This document shows positions 22,361 to 33,742 of a stretch of DNA of 64,000 bases, piece after piece (position 1 is the stretch's first letter; every line of letters starts with the position of its first letter). The stretch covers positions 598,346 to 662,345 of the forward strand of contig ML976679.1 of NCBI GenBank assembly GCA_010015655.1, written 5' to 3'. A model generated the notes under the pieces. It had not been told where the DNA came from and searched no databases. It saw nothing but the letters and a program-made list of their open reading frames with translations. Origin of the DNA: Bimuria novae-zelandiae CBS 107.79 (lineage: Eukaryota; Ascomycota; Dothideomycetes; Pleosporales; Didymosphaeriaceae). The position numbers and the translations under genes are program-made.

Positions 22361-24069
22361 CTACGAGGAGTTACTGTTATCCGCACATGAGAAGGCAGAG
22401 TCGATGCTTCCGTCCCAGTAAGCATGCATGACCTGGACGATGACACCATACGTTCCACCAACACACAAAAACAGCGCAATAAGAATCATCAGCACATGCA
22501 GCGCATAAAGCACCCTCTGCAACCACGTACCCCTGTAATACTCCTTGTGGTCATAAATCCGCAGCCAACCAGGTAGCGCAAGTGCCAGCGGGGCGAACGC
22601 AAGACTCCCCGCCAGACTGAGTAGGTAGTTGAAGATCGGCACTCCAGAAGCAATCAAGAAGCCGATGACATTGATAGCGGCAAGCGTTCTGAGCCAGACG
22701 CTCCAGTGTACCCACGAGTTGGCTTGCAGGTGCTTGGAGTCTCGTAAAATACGGACGAAGATGTACTTCGCGCTGACATGGTTGAAGAGCGCGCCGGAAA
22801 CCATGAGGCCAATGATTCCAATGCCGTAGGCGATCTTCTTGGTCAGGGGTCCGGCGCGGCCGAGCGAGGGAGAGGCGACCCATTTTCCGCAGTACCCGTA
22901 GACGACGATACTGAAGGTAAGGTACTAGATGCATTAGGGAAAGTCTTCGAAAGCCAGGGAGGATAGAGAACCTCCCCCAATGCCAGGGACAACGTACAGC
23001 AGCTGTCACAAAGCCCATGCACCAGTTCAACGCCTTCTTTTAGTCTCTCGGATTCTTCATTTCACTCATGACAGGCAGGAAAGCTCCGGTGCCGGCACCA
23101 GAGCAGAAGATGGAGTCGGCGGCCATGCCGGCGGCGAAGGTGGGATGGCCGATGACGTGGTAGCCGAAGTCGAAATCTCCAGTCTGAGGAGCTGCTGCTG
23201 GGCGATCGAGGGTTGTCACACCAACGCTGCGGTTATGTTAGCTTGCTTCAATAAGGACGTGCAAAAAAGCTTACACTACGATGAAAATGGCGACGAAGAG
23301 GGAAAATAATCCCGCCTACGTTACCCAAGCAATCTTCTCGAATTTCCTTGGGCTTCCAGCGATGAATACCATAACAGTAGCAATTATCGAGAAGTAGTTC
23401 GTGCAGAGAGAGTGGTTGGAGAGAGCGTTGAGCGCAGTGGATGTGTCAACGATGCCCGAAGCGCCGACAAGAACGAAGGCAACCAGGAAGAGTATGCCCA
23501 CGAGTTCCTTTACGATCTTTCCACCGACGAGATTTCCCATGTCGGCGATACTATGTGCGACGGTTTAGGACATGAAGCTTGAGCCACCCGCGTACGTGCG
23601 GCCCGTGCACGTGATCCACAGTATATAGCTCCATAGAGTAGCTTCTCAATCAAAACAACGATTGCCTCAACACTCTTTTTCGACGTCACACTATGGCACC
23701 CGGGGTGGTTGTGACAGAATTGACCTTAGACTTGCGCGCAGTACGTACTCAGGAACTGCCAGCCCAGGACGTTGATGGCTCCTGGGAATGCACCAAGAGT
23801 GTACATCGCGGATGGAATTGTCAAGACACCGGTCGCGAAAATGACTGCACGACGAACTGATTAGCTGATATTGTGGAAAGACGTCTGAGGGTCAGCTCAC
23901 TCTTAGTGAAGATGATCGTGGTCTGTATCCACCCGACAGTCCTGAAATCCTCGTAGCCTCCACCGCGTTTGAAGATCTCGCCCTCACTTTCCAGGTCAAT
24001 CTTCTGAATGGATACATTATCGCTGCTCAGTGCCTGATCAATGGCGTCGTAACTCTTCTCAGAAGACAT
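22361..24069 (-). pseudogene. AAAP-family amino acid transporter, interrupted by a solo LTR and stop codons
   Basis: The start is the ATG complementary to 24067-24069 (MSSEKSYDAIDQALSS). The protein is then followed across introns: the first transmembrane part (ATGVLTIPSAMYTLGAFPG), IADMGNLVGGKIVKELVGI, FDFGYHVIGHPTFAAGM and a well-preserved end to 22361 (MVSGALFNHVSAKYIFVRI..., several membrane helices). This order matches fungal amino-acid/auxin-permease-like transporters of plasma or vacuolar membrane. Defects: TAA before GQFCHNHPGCH, the LTR at 23556-23690 inside a coding exon, TAG after KFEKIAWVT, and TAA after KNPRD. The first two stops fit CAA/CAG changed by RIP. Confidence 0.82.
23556..23690. 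mobile_element. Short solo LTR, copy 2
   Basis: 135 bp starting TGCGACGG and ending CGACGTCACA, with a perfect 5-bp duplication CTATG at 23551-23555 and 23691-23695. Long stretches match copy 1 base for base (for example GTATATAGCTCCATAGAGTA except one base). It lies within a coding exon of the transporter, between the codons for GCHS and IADMG. Confidence 0.82.
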
Positions 24070-24743
24070 CTTGCGAAAATTCTGCAGCCTGGTGCGAAAG
24101 AATGGTAATGACGTTTCTCGAGCTCTGCACTGAGGATCGGCAATGCCCTTCACACCGAATATATATATGCACCCGCTCTCTTGGTATCTCGGTCCATCAT
24201 TACGTTGATAAGTCGCAAGGCCATATAGTCGCTTGGCCTGATAGCACGCGGTATCTTGAAACCTAGAGATGCATAGTTGGCCCCCTACAACTCTCCACTG
24301 GTATTGGAGGTCATCACTCTCGCTAGCGTTGAGATAGAATCGCCTGATGCGGGTGGGTACTCCAAATCTACAGGGGTCCATGCGAATGTATCGCTCTAAA
24401 TCTTGATTGACCGAAGTGATAGAGAATATTGATCCGGTTTGCCGTTTGGATTCGGCGTTGTTCCTCAGCCCTGGGTCGATCGTCGTTTTAGCGTGCGCGT
24501 ACGATCGCATTGAGCCCGACGACACATTTTCGCTATCACTGCCAGAAAGAACATGACATGAAATGAGATCCAATCAAATTAATTTGGATGAACGCTCGAT
24601 GAAATGCAGCGACCTCCGGTCCCAGCAGTCGTCTGCGGGCGAAACAATCACCTTCGCTGGCGGAAAGACCTTGTTCGTTTGAGGGAAAGTTGTAACATTG
24701 TGAGAGCGCAGACGAAAGAATCGCTTTAATGCATTATCTAGAA

Positions 24744-25990
24744 TTAGTTGTTGATCGGTGGTTCGTTAAGTTTCGCACCCGGCTCCGCTGGTATCAGGGC
24801 TCCTTCAGGAGGCGTATTCTTTCTCTTGAATTCATCGCACATCTGCTCCATCGTAATAAATTCCACACCTTTATGCTTCTTGAAGTGTTCGATGAGTCTA
24901 ACGAAGTCAGTGAATATCTATGCATTCGAACACATGAAGCGATTTACCTTTCATGCATCAACAAGGCGTGAGGCCGCCCGCATACATCGGGATGGATCGT
25001 GATAGGCTGAAAGGAGGGTCAGAATGCCGTCTCTGGTGAGTAGAGTAGAAAACTCACGAAAATGAACTCATCATACTCGCTGTAGAAGTAGTCAAAGTGA
25101 TCCCGCCAGAGGTCTTCGATATCGCGCGCATTGACGAAACCGTGGCTGTTGGCAGAGGCTTTGATGAACATCATTGGCGGCAGGTCCTATTCATACTCAA
25201 AGATGGGTTCCATGTTCGTTTGCGGTCAACTCACATCAAGATACCAATTCGCTGGAATTTCTACAAGTCCCGTTTCCCGTCCAGGAACAAGCGGCTTCAT
25301 CCACTCCTTCGCCTTTTCGTGTAATCGATTTTGGTCCATGTATCTCCAGTTCGCAGATAGTAGGGCAGGCAATCTTGATGGCTCATGCTGTGATCATATT
25401 CGATCCCATATGAGAGCAGCAACTCAGCGCCCAGTTCGCAGTTAGTGTTTTTCTACCGGGCATCAACTCTCGAGCACTTACTAAGACGCAACACTCCCCC
25501 TCGGAGGCTTGCCCGCAAATTCTGTCAGCATACGATATGTCTCATCCAAGACATCTCTTTGTTGCTCAAGCGGCATGTCCACTGGGTTCTCATGGCTATA
25601 CCCATGTAGACCAATCTCGTGGCTTGGAAAGGGTTAGGCACAGAAAAGCTATAAAAGAAGCGCCTAAAGTAAACAAACCTGCATCTCGAACTGCGGCCAT
25701 ATCTTCGGGAAATGTTTCCAAGCTATGACCAGGAATGAACACGTCGTCTTGATGTCGTATTTGGCGAACAGCTTCAAGAGCCGTTGCGTACTAACTGTGC
25801 CAGCCCAAAGGCCTCGACTGATGTCGGAGGTGCTGTCTTCACCACCATAAGAGCCTAGCCATCTATTGTGTGGTTACACCATGGTTTCTATGCTTCGCTT
25901 ATTCAAGATCACTCACCCTGCCACGGCATCTACGTCAACGCCGTAGGAAATGAGGACGCGCTTCTTGCCCAGTTTGTAATGATGATACAA
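24744..25990 (-). pseudogene. Polysaccharide deacetylase family enzyme (HpPgdA-like), degraded
   Basis: The minus strand gives, across short introns: GKKRVLISYGVDVDA (metal-binding Asp region), [48 protein letters not shown] (the H-x3-H zinc motif), [63 protein letters not shown] and PITIHPDVCGRPHALLMHER, ending in NEPPINN and TAA at 24744. The order matches HpPgdA-type NodB-fold hydrolases, some of which act on cyclic imides rather than chitin. Defects: a one-base loss after KTT shifts the frame before [19 protein letters not shown] replaces an expected Pro-Trp at an exon end after GSVA; no in-frame ATG is seen upstream. Confidence 0.78.
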
Positions 25991-26779
25991 CGCAAGGGAG
26001 GGACGACTGAGTGTGGAAGGACTCTAGATTGCTCTTCCCAACGGGAGTGGATCGTGTCACGGGGAAGATGCACCGTTCAAGCCATCATGGAGCCGACGGC
26101 GTTGGGCCGTTTCTGATGGTCCAGGGTCGAGTACCCCGACTTGCTCCAACAGCGCAGTGATGACTTATCGCGCCGCACATGGTCTCCAAACTGCTCCAAA
26201 TGCCGTACTGGGACTGTACCAACCTTGCAAAGATAGTGGTAGCACCACAAAGGCATAACGAGATATCCATAGAGGATTATCATTCTGTATCTCCGTTTGA
26301 ACTTCCATCAGTTGTGTAAGAGTCATGAGTCGTTGGTGCACCTCCGTCACTGACTCGCCGCCCAGTGGTCACTATCTGCGCGTAACCGATGACATCACAC
26401 AAAATGCGCGCGGCTCATATCACAGAGGTACGGAGTAGCCCAAGCGCTGGCGGATTGAAGCGACTCTGACCTTAATAAATTTCAATAAACCATACCTGCT
26501 GAGCGTACAGCCAATCCCCCATTGCGGAGATGATGACCTCCTTACACACTTGTCAAAAATCAAATCCAGCCAAGTCTGCTCTAATGTTTGACTAGATTTG
26601 CCACCGGGCGTGTATATACTTAGATTAGACTTAACTTTAGTGTTATTACTTAGTACTTAACTTATATTTACAAGTATATTTAATTTAGAGAAAGTATTTT
26701 ATATAGTAATTACTTAAAATTTTCCTCCTATTTATAGACGTTATATAATATATTAAAATTTTTATTACTTAACGTATCT

Positions 26780-29700
26780 ATTAGCCTAGTTTTTATATTT
26801 ATAAATTTACTTTCTACCTATCGCCGCATATACTATAGAGCTTCTAGTAACTATAGTTTAATATTACGCCTTTTAAGCTTAAGTAAATTACTTAACTTGC
26901 TAAATATCCGCTTATAGTTATAGTTAGAGACAGGTATTATTATTATATTAAGCGCTAGATATACTAATAAAAGGTATTTATTATAAAGAGTAAGCTAATA
27001 GTATACTAGGTTACTTTATTTTATAAATTCTTTAGCGCTTTAACGCGGCTTATTAGCACGCTAGTACTTATACTTATTAATATACTTATACTTACTATTA
27101 CTATTAGCGTCTAAAATAGTATTAATAGCGTTGTTAATAGCGTTGGCGCGTGCTAACTAAGGTTATAGAGGCGCTAGGATTACTATATTGTGCCTGTAGA
27201 GGCGCCAGAGTTGTGTAAACTTTGCTTTTACTATCGCTAATCGTGCTGGCTACTGCGTCCAGGCAGTTCTATAATAGCCACGATAGCGCGGGTGGAGTGC
27301 AATAGCTACGTAATATAATAAGAAATTACTAAGTCTATTATAGTAGTTATAAAGCTTACTTAAGGTAGAGTGTAAATTAATAATAAAATAATTTTTTAGG
27401 CTCTTATCCTACGTAAAATTAATAGAGTTATATAGCTAAAGGCGCTACTTAAAGGTGCTTATAAGCTACTTAAAAGTTAGGATAACCTTATATATAATAC
27501 TATATTAGCTATTAAGTATACGTATCTTCTTGCCGCGACCTTCTAAGCGCTTATAGATATGCTTTAGTAGCTTTAATATATTTACGTACTTAGTAATTAC
27601 CGCCTAGTCTACTACTATTAAGCCCTTTAACTTTATTTATATTAGCGCGATAGGGAGCCTATTACTTCTCTTTTTTATTATTTTTAAAGCTATTTTATAG
27701 CCGCGAATATAGTAATCTACATACCACTTAAAAGGCTACTAAAGTAATAATTTGCGCTCAAAAATATATAAAAAAAGTTCTAACGCGTAACTACTACCTT
27801 AATAAGTACTAATAATAATAATAAATTATATGTGGGCGCCTTAGTTAAGATAAATTATTAAAAATAATTAAATAAATTATACTATTTTAGTGTGCTAATA
27901 TAATTTATAATTACTAAATATATACTTAGTAGGCCTTACTTTTACTACTTTTTTATAAGTATTTTTTCCTCTTTCTTGTGCTCTAGGGCGTTATTATGTA
28001 AATCTTTATTCTTAACGTGTTCGGCAAGCGAGTGGATCAGGCAAGTAAGCGGATCACTCTATTTTACTAGTAAAACCGTGATTTTTACACCCCTGTTAAG
28101 GCTCTTAATACTTAATAATAAATTCTAAATTTTTAATGTAGTTATATTATATGTGTAAGAATAACTATACTAAATTTCTATAGTTCTAATATATGTAGTT
28201 ATTAAAATATGGCGTATGGGGACCAAAATACCCCTATAATGTAGTAATTCTTAAATAACGTCCAGTTTCTTTAGGCTAGAGCTTAATAATTTTAAATATA
28301 TGAATTATTTATATCGGTGCAGCCAGCTACATAACTTTATAAATTTTTCTATTATGTATTAAGAGCCTTAACAGGTGTGTAAAAATCACGGTTTTACTAG
28401 TAAAATAGAGTGATCCGCTTACTTGCCTGATCCACTCGCTTGCCGAACACGTTACTAAATATTATAGTTTAGCTAATAAAGTTAAGAGTATAAGGCGTAT
28501 AATAAAGGCGGCGATAGGCAGTAGTAAATCTATATAATAAGCCTAAATATTTAATAGCGACGTTATTAGACGACGCATTCTTTAATATAAAGTAGTCTAG
28601 CTTCTCTATAGTAATACAAAAGCTTTTTAGCAAGGTAGTAACTACCTCTTTAATACGCTTACTACTATATATACCCGTAAGTTATAAGAGCGTAAGAAGT
28701 AAGTTAATAATTTTTTCTTTCTTAGTAGTATAGTGCGTAACTACTTTAAAAAATCTACGCTTCCCCCCCTTTATAGTCTAGCTATTAAAGCTAATATATA
28801 TTTTGCTTACTATAAAAGATAGCTTAGCTTTAACTAAAGATATTATATATATAAAGAGTCGCATAATAAAGTAAGTAACGCTATTATAACTTACTTATAG
28901 TATTTTAGTAGCTATAGGATTAGCGTATTACAATATTATCTAAAAGCTCTTTATTTTAAAAGTACGTAATAAAAAGTTATTTTTTATAAGCTAGAGTACT
29001 ATTGCTAGTTAAATTTTTATATATTAAAGCTACTAAGCTTGTTAGTAATATCCTAACTAATCTTAATACTCTTAAGGCCTATTTAATTATAGCTTACTTA
29101 TTACGTAGCTATAGGAGCTTCGCGCCGCGAGGCGTTAGCCTATAGCTATAATAATTAAGCCCTAGGTGCTTCGCCGCTGAGGTTACAGCGTAGGTAACCT
29201 TAATAATGCTACTAGAAATTATCTTTGTATAGCAGTACCTGCACACGAAGTTCGTGTGCTCTCTCTCCTTATCACGCTTAACTAATAGCGGACCCTGCAA
29301 AGCGACGCGATAGCTATACTTAAATACTTAGCTCTTTTTACTTATTAGCATGCGCGTGGACTTCTTATACTAACTTAGGTAACTCTAATTAAGGCCTTTA
29401 AATATATCTTTAAAGTAGCTATTAAAGCTATTCTTGCTATTCTTACCCTCCTTATTAATTAAAGCTATTATTATTATAATTAAAGCCCTAGCTAGCGTAA
29501 TAATAAACGCCTTTACTACTTACTTAAGTACTTAGAGCTTCTATAGCTACTTATTTAGCAGGTTAGCGTCTATTTAAGAGCTTTATAATACCTTAAAAAG
29601 GGTTTTTAGTACTTTAATTTACGTCTCTAGCGGCTCTTCTTGCGTGTTAGCAAGCTTAATAGGCTAGCTAGCTATACCACGAGGTAGGCTATTACCCTTA

Positions 29701-29781
29701 ATAGCTTTAAGCGTGGGGACGCGCGCGCGTTTGGCGGGAAAGAGGGTACTACTAGTAGCTTAAATTACGCGTTTAGGTAGC
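26780..29781 (-). pseudogene. hAT transposase relic
   Basis: The N-terminal side on the minus strand starts near 29781 (MLPKRVI, stop, ATSSTLFPAKRARVPTLKAI). The C-terminal end near 26810-26930 keeps a dimerisation motif, KRIFSKLSNLLKLKRRNIK, characteristic of hAT transposases. Everything between is saturated with stops and also carries the insertion at 28015. Extent estimated. Confidence 0.6.
28015..28452. mobile_element. MITE-like element with 97-bp inverted repeats and TA duplication
   Basis: Arms 28015-28111 and 28356-28452 are inverted copies differing at one visible position (ACACCCC versus ACACACC), bounded by TA at 28013-28014 and 28453-28454. The 438-bp total and non-coding centre suggest a non-autonomous Tc1/mariner-type element. 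Each arm holds a near-duplicate pair, GGCAAGCGAGTGGATCA and GGCAAGTAAGCGGATCA, possible transposase-binding sites. Confidence 0.8.
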
Positions 29782-31623
29782 ATGCTAGGCTATTAATAGG
29801 TCTAATAATACTAAAAAGTACGCTAGAGGTGCTCTAGATAGCTTTAATAATATAAAAAGTACGTAATAGCAAGTAATAGAAACGCGTTAGGTAGATATAA
29901 GATAGCTAGGTAAAATATTTAAAGCCCCTTAAGCTAGTGCTAACGTAATAATAATTAATTATAATACTAATTAAATCTACTAAATCTATAAATTAAGCCT
30001 TTTATTAATATTTAAATTGCTCCTAAATCTAAATAGGGAGACTTAATTTAAGAGACTTGTAAATTTATTAACTCAAAAAGTCAGATTTGCAAGTATACTT
30101 GATTTTTGACAAGTGTGCCTCCTTATCTAAATTCATGCGGCAGGCTTCTGTCACTCGGACCTCCAAGTGTGGGACGGCCAATTCGAAGCGCAGCTACAGA
30201 TGATCCCTTTACATGAGCCTGCCGGCAAGATTTTCCAAGTAGGATCGAAAGCGAATGGTTCGTGGAAAGTAGGTGATCGTGTTGGTTTGTTGAACATCAA
30301 GAAAGCTTGCGGGGAGTGCGTGGGTTGCCGACAATATATCCGACGAAAAGGGCGAACTGATCCTCGCTTTTGCGAGAAGAGGGAAGTGGCGGGCTTCAAA
30401 CACGACAGCGCTTTTGCGGAGTACGTGATCGCTGACCCAGCCGTAAGGAACCATGTATCCACGCATTGATCGCATTTGGACTGACTGATGAGCCTGATTT
30501 AGACCATTGTTCATCTACCTGATGAAATACCTTATGAACAGGGCGCGCCACTCATGTGCGCAGGAGTAAGGCACGCATTCAGTTCTACTGTTGCTCTCAC
30601 TGACAACAACGCAGGCAACAGTATGGGGTGCGCTCCAGAAGCTGAAACCCGAAGTCCAATCCGGAGAAGCTGTTGCAATCGTGAGCATTGGCGGACTTGG
30701 CCAGTTAGGGATCCAATTCTCGAAGGCGATGGGGTTCAAGACGATTGCGATTAATAATCGCGAAGAAGGCCGCCGGCTCGCAACGGAAGTGTCTTCGAAC
30801 GTGGCGCTAGACCTGGTCATCGACTCTTCAGCCTCAAATGCGTCCGATAAGCTCATGGAATTCACAGCTGGGGAAGGTCTTGCAGGTGTGGTAGTTTGCA
30901 CCGACTCCATTCCGGCCAACACATGGAGCCTACGGCAGCTCGGCAATGGAGGTGTAATGGTACCCGTGGGCCTACCAAAAAAAACGTTGGCAGTTCGACA
31001 CAGAACCGATTGTCCTCCGGGAGCTTACCATTCGAGGAGCGTACTTGGCTGGCAGGGATCAAGTGGAAGAGATGTTGAAAATTGTCACCGAATATAATGT
31101 CACGTCTCACATCACCACTGTCGGGTTTGATCAGATACCAACGCTGGTTGAGAGGTACGCTGATCCGTCCATGAAATGGAGGTTGGTGGTTAAGATCGCG
31201 CAATAGAAAGCCAAATGCCATCAACGTCCCACTTCGTCCTCAACACGGCCGATAATGTCTCATAGTACGTTCCTCGGTGCAAATAATCGCGTGCGGCCAG
31301 CAACTGTGGTTCCGTATGTAACACGACGTGTGTCTTTGCGTTGTTCGCTGGTTGCAAATGCAAATTCCCACTAACAACCGTCCCCGCGCTGGCATGACGC
31401 GAGCAAAATAATCCGACGCGAAAGGCGGATTCGCCATCGTGGTCGGTTGGAGACGGCTTGACCGACTCCAAACGAGGACCGACTTCGCAGACGGGCCTTT
31501 TGATTGGCTGCAGCGTGGCGTTCTTCACCCGGCTGCATACAGTTCACCCTAATCACCTCAATCACAACGTTGTGTATCGGTTCTAATCCTCAAATAGGCA
31601 GCAAACTATACAAGTCCTCCAAG

Positions 31624-33410
31624 ATGTCAGTGTTTTTCGATTCGCCCATAAGGTTCGTCAAGAAGAAGCCGTGTTCACTTAGCCATGCGAAACTAACAGA
31701 TTGCAAGCGACGACGCAATACCCGAAGGCGAAGCGGAACTGCTCTTAGCCAACATTGGTATTACTGAGGGCATCTCTTCAGCAGAATCAAGTGAATATCG
31801 ACAGCTTCTGGCGGCAGTCCATGATGTTGCCGAGCACGTGCTTGCTCTTCCAGATTACGCCACCCGCCCGAACGTTGAGAAGTATCCACGAAACAATATT
31901 CACCGCCCGTCTCTAGAAGAACAAACATTTGGTAACGCCTGGGCACACAAGTTTTCCATTCGGGAAAATGAGAACGGTACACTGCTGAAAGGCAAAACAT
32001 TATGCCTGAAAGACAACATTGCTGTAGCGGGAGCTCCTTAGTTCTTTGGCAGTGATGCTATTGGGCCATGGTTTCCAACTTCAGATGCGACGGTTGTCAC
32101 CCGTGCACTGGAAGCGGGTGCGTACATTGTGGGTACGGCCATTTGCGAGAACTTCTGTAATTCGACGTCTTCTTATACCAGCGCACAAGATACCGTTCAC
32201 AACCCCTATGCGGAAGGATTTTCAGCTGGCGGAAGTACTTCTGGTGGCTGCGCGCTGGTTGGTGGTGGTTTGGTGGACATTGCTATCGGTGCCGATCAAG
32301 GAGGCAGTATCCGCGTACCGTCATCGTTTTGTGGATGTATGTATGAATATCATGCTGCTCGGGATTATGGCTGACTGGTTTGATAGGCGTCGGACTGAAG
32401 CCAACACAGTAAGTGAAGCCAGGAAGATGATCGTCCATTATGTGTCGATGCTAACTTTATTGCAGCGGGCTGGTACCGTACACTGGGGTGAGCAGCGGAG
32501 ACACAGTCAATGATTACGTAGGACCAATAGCGAGGACTGTGAGAGATGTTGCATTATGTCTTGACGCCATCAGTGGAAGAGACGATTACGACGACCGGAC
32601 ACTCGGAGCACCGATCCACGGCTCAACAACATACTCCAAATCCTTACAAAGTTCGGTCGCGGGAATGAGGATTGGCATATTATTCGAAGGGTCCGAACAC
32701 CGTTCAGTTGATCCTCTGGTCAAGCGAACGGTTCAAAACGCTGCCCAAGCATTCGAAAACCTTGGGGCTACCATCTAAGTATCTCTACCGCTGCACCTGG
32801 AAGGCCCTGCAATATGGACCATCCAGCAAAGAATAGCAGGTACTCTGGGCTTGATGGGATTCGCGCACGGGAGACGAGGACTCTTTTCCACAGAGTTCGA
32901 GTCAGCCCGTCAACCATGGACAAACGCGAGCTTCAGAAGCTGTTCCCATCGACCAAAAACACGATAATCAACGGACTCTCGCTCATGAAGAACTACCTAG
33001 GTCTCTATGCGAAGACCATGAATATCGCGTAACAGATTCGCAACGCCTACGAGAAGCTGTTCTAGGAGTTTGATCTGATCGTCATGCCGACAACACCTTT
33101 TGTCGCACCATCGAACATAGAATGGAGGCGTGGAGATTCGCCTATGGCAGCTCTGAAACCGAGTATGGGCATAACCACGAACACCGCCATCTTCGACGTT
33201 ACGGGTCATCCGGCAATGTCACTTCCTGTGGGATTCGCGCCGAGCAGCGAAGACCCTAATGTCATGCTCCCGGTTGTAATGAAGCTTGTCGGGGGCCTAT
33301 GGCAGGAGAAAAAGATCTTGAATGCTGCAGGGGCTTGGGAAGAGGCCAACGACTGGAGAGAGATCGGCGTCCGTCATGAAACCGTTGAGAAACTTCCTGT
33401 GAAGCTTTGA
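31624..33410 (+). pseudogene. Amidase-signature family hydrolase, degraded
   Basis: Recognisable in order: an N-terminal part (LLLANIGITEGISSAESSEY), catalytic Lys in KTLCLKDNIAVAGAP, the Ser-rich glycine loop GGSTSGGCALVGGG, and the nucleophile region ADQGGSIRVPSSFCG. Then come an eroded intron, GDTVNDYVGPIARTVRD, DLIVMPTTPFVAPSN and the C-terminus ending LPVKL, TGA 33408-33410. All three catalytic elements of the Ser-cisSer-Lys triad are recognisable. Breaks: TAG at 32039-32041 after GAP, a garbled exon end near 32340, TAA after TMNIA and TAG after EKLF. The last two sit where Gln is expected, consistent with CAA/CAG altered by RIP. The family hydrolyses amides to acids and ammonia. Confidence 0.82.
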
Positions 33411-33742
33411 GGTAATACTTGAGAAAATATTTTTCTATGTAACAGATTGGTCGCAATATACCTGGACACGTTTCTACCTCGGTTGCGTCCGAATATTCGA
33501 ATATGTGTGAAGCATCTCCAGCATGAACAAGGTTGCCCAACAGTAAACCTGTAGTTTTGTGATAGATATCAAATGGGTAATAGCACCTCTGTTGCCTGGA
33601 TAGATCCGGCCGCCCCACATTGGAGCTTTTGTTGCTCAACACTTCTGTTGTCAACAGCAGGCTCGCGATTCGTCTCTACCGAGGAACGCTTTCGGAGGCC
33701 GAAGTCTCAATATCGTAGGTACGTAGTGCAACAGTCTATTGA

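Larger units (their letters stand above)
26545..30117 (-). mobile_element. hAT DNA transposon inserted in the alcohol dehydrogenase exon
   Basis: Perfect 19-bp inverted ends (CACACTTGTCAAAAATCAA) bound 3573 bp and are flanked by perfect 8-bp duplications CCTCCTTA (26537-26544 and 30118-30125). The body is strongly AT-rich and RIP-like, while the flanking gene is much less affected. A smaller inverted-repeat element sits inside at 28015-28452. Confidence 0.92.
26404..31206 (+). pseudogene. Zinc-dependent alcohol dehydrogenase, split by a hAT element
   Basis: Exon 1 (26404-26427, MRAAHITE) and an eroded intron lead to NKPYLLSVQPIPH and a frame running into the hAT at 26545. After 30125 the same frame continues through IHAAGFCHSDLQVWDGQF (catalytic zinc Cys). 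The structural-zinc cysteines follow in CGECVGC...FC, then introns 30443-30502 and 30566-30614, the NAD-binding IVSIGGLGQLGIQFSKAMG, and an end at KIAQ, TAG 31204-31206. Further damage: TAA just before IHAAGF, and an A8 run near 30977-30984 where one extra base shifts the frame before WQFDTEPIVLREL. The family oxidises alcohols with NAD(P)+; the substrate is unknown. Confidence 0.85.

Noticed and set aside
24070..24573. N-terminal extension of the transporter frame by about 170 residues
   Set aside because: The extension has no transporter-like features; the Met at 24069 fits the usual cytoplasmic leader of the family better.
26077..26350. Overlapping minus-strand frames of 60-70 residues upstream of the ADH start
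   Set aside because: No recognisable motif and mutually shifted frames; possibly an eroded gene end but not supportable.
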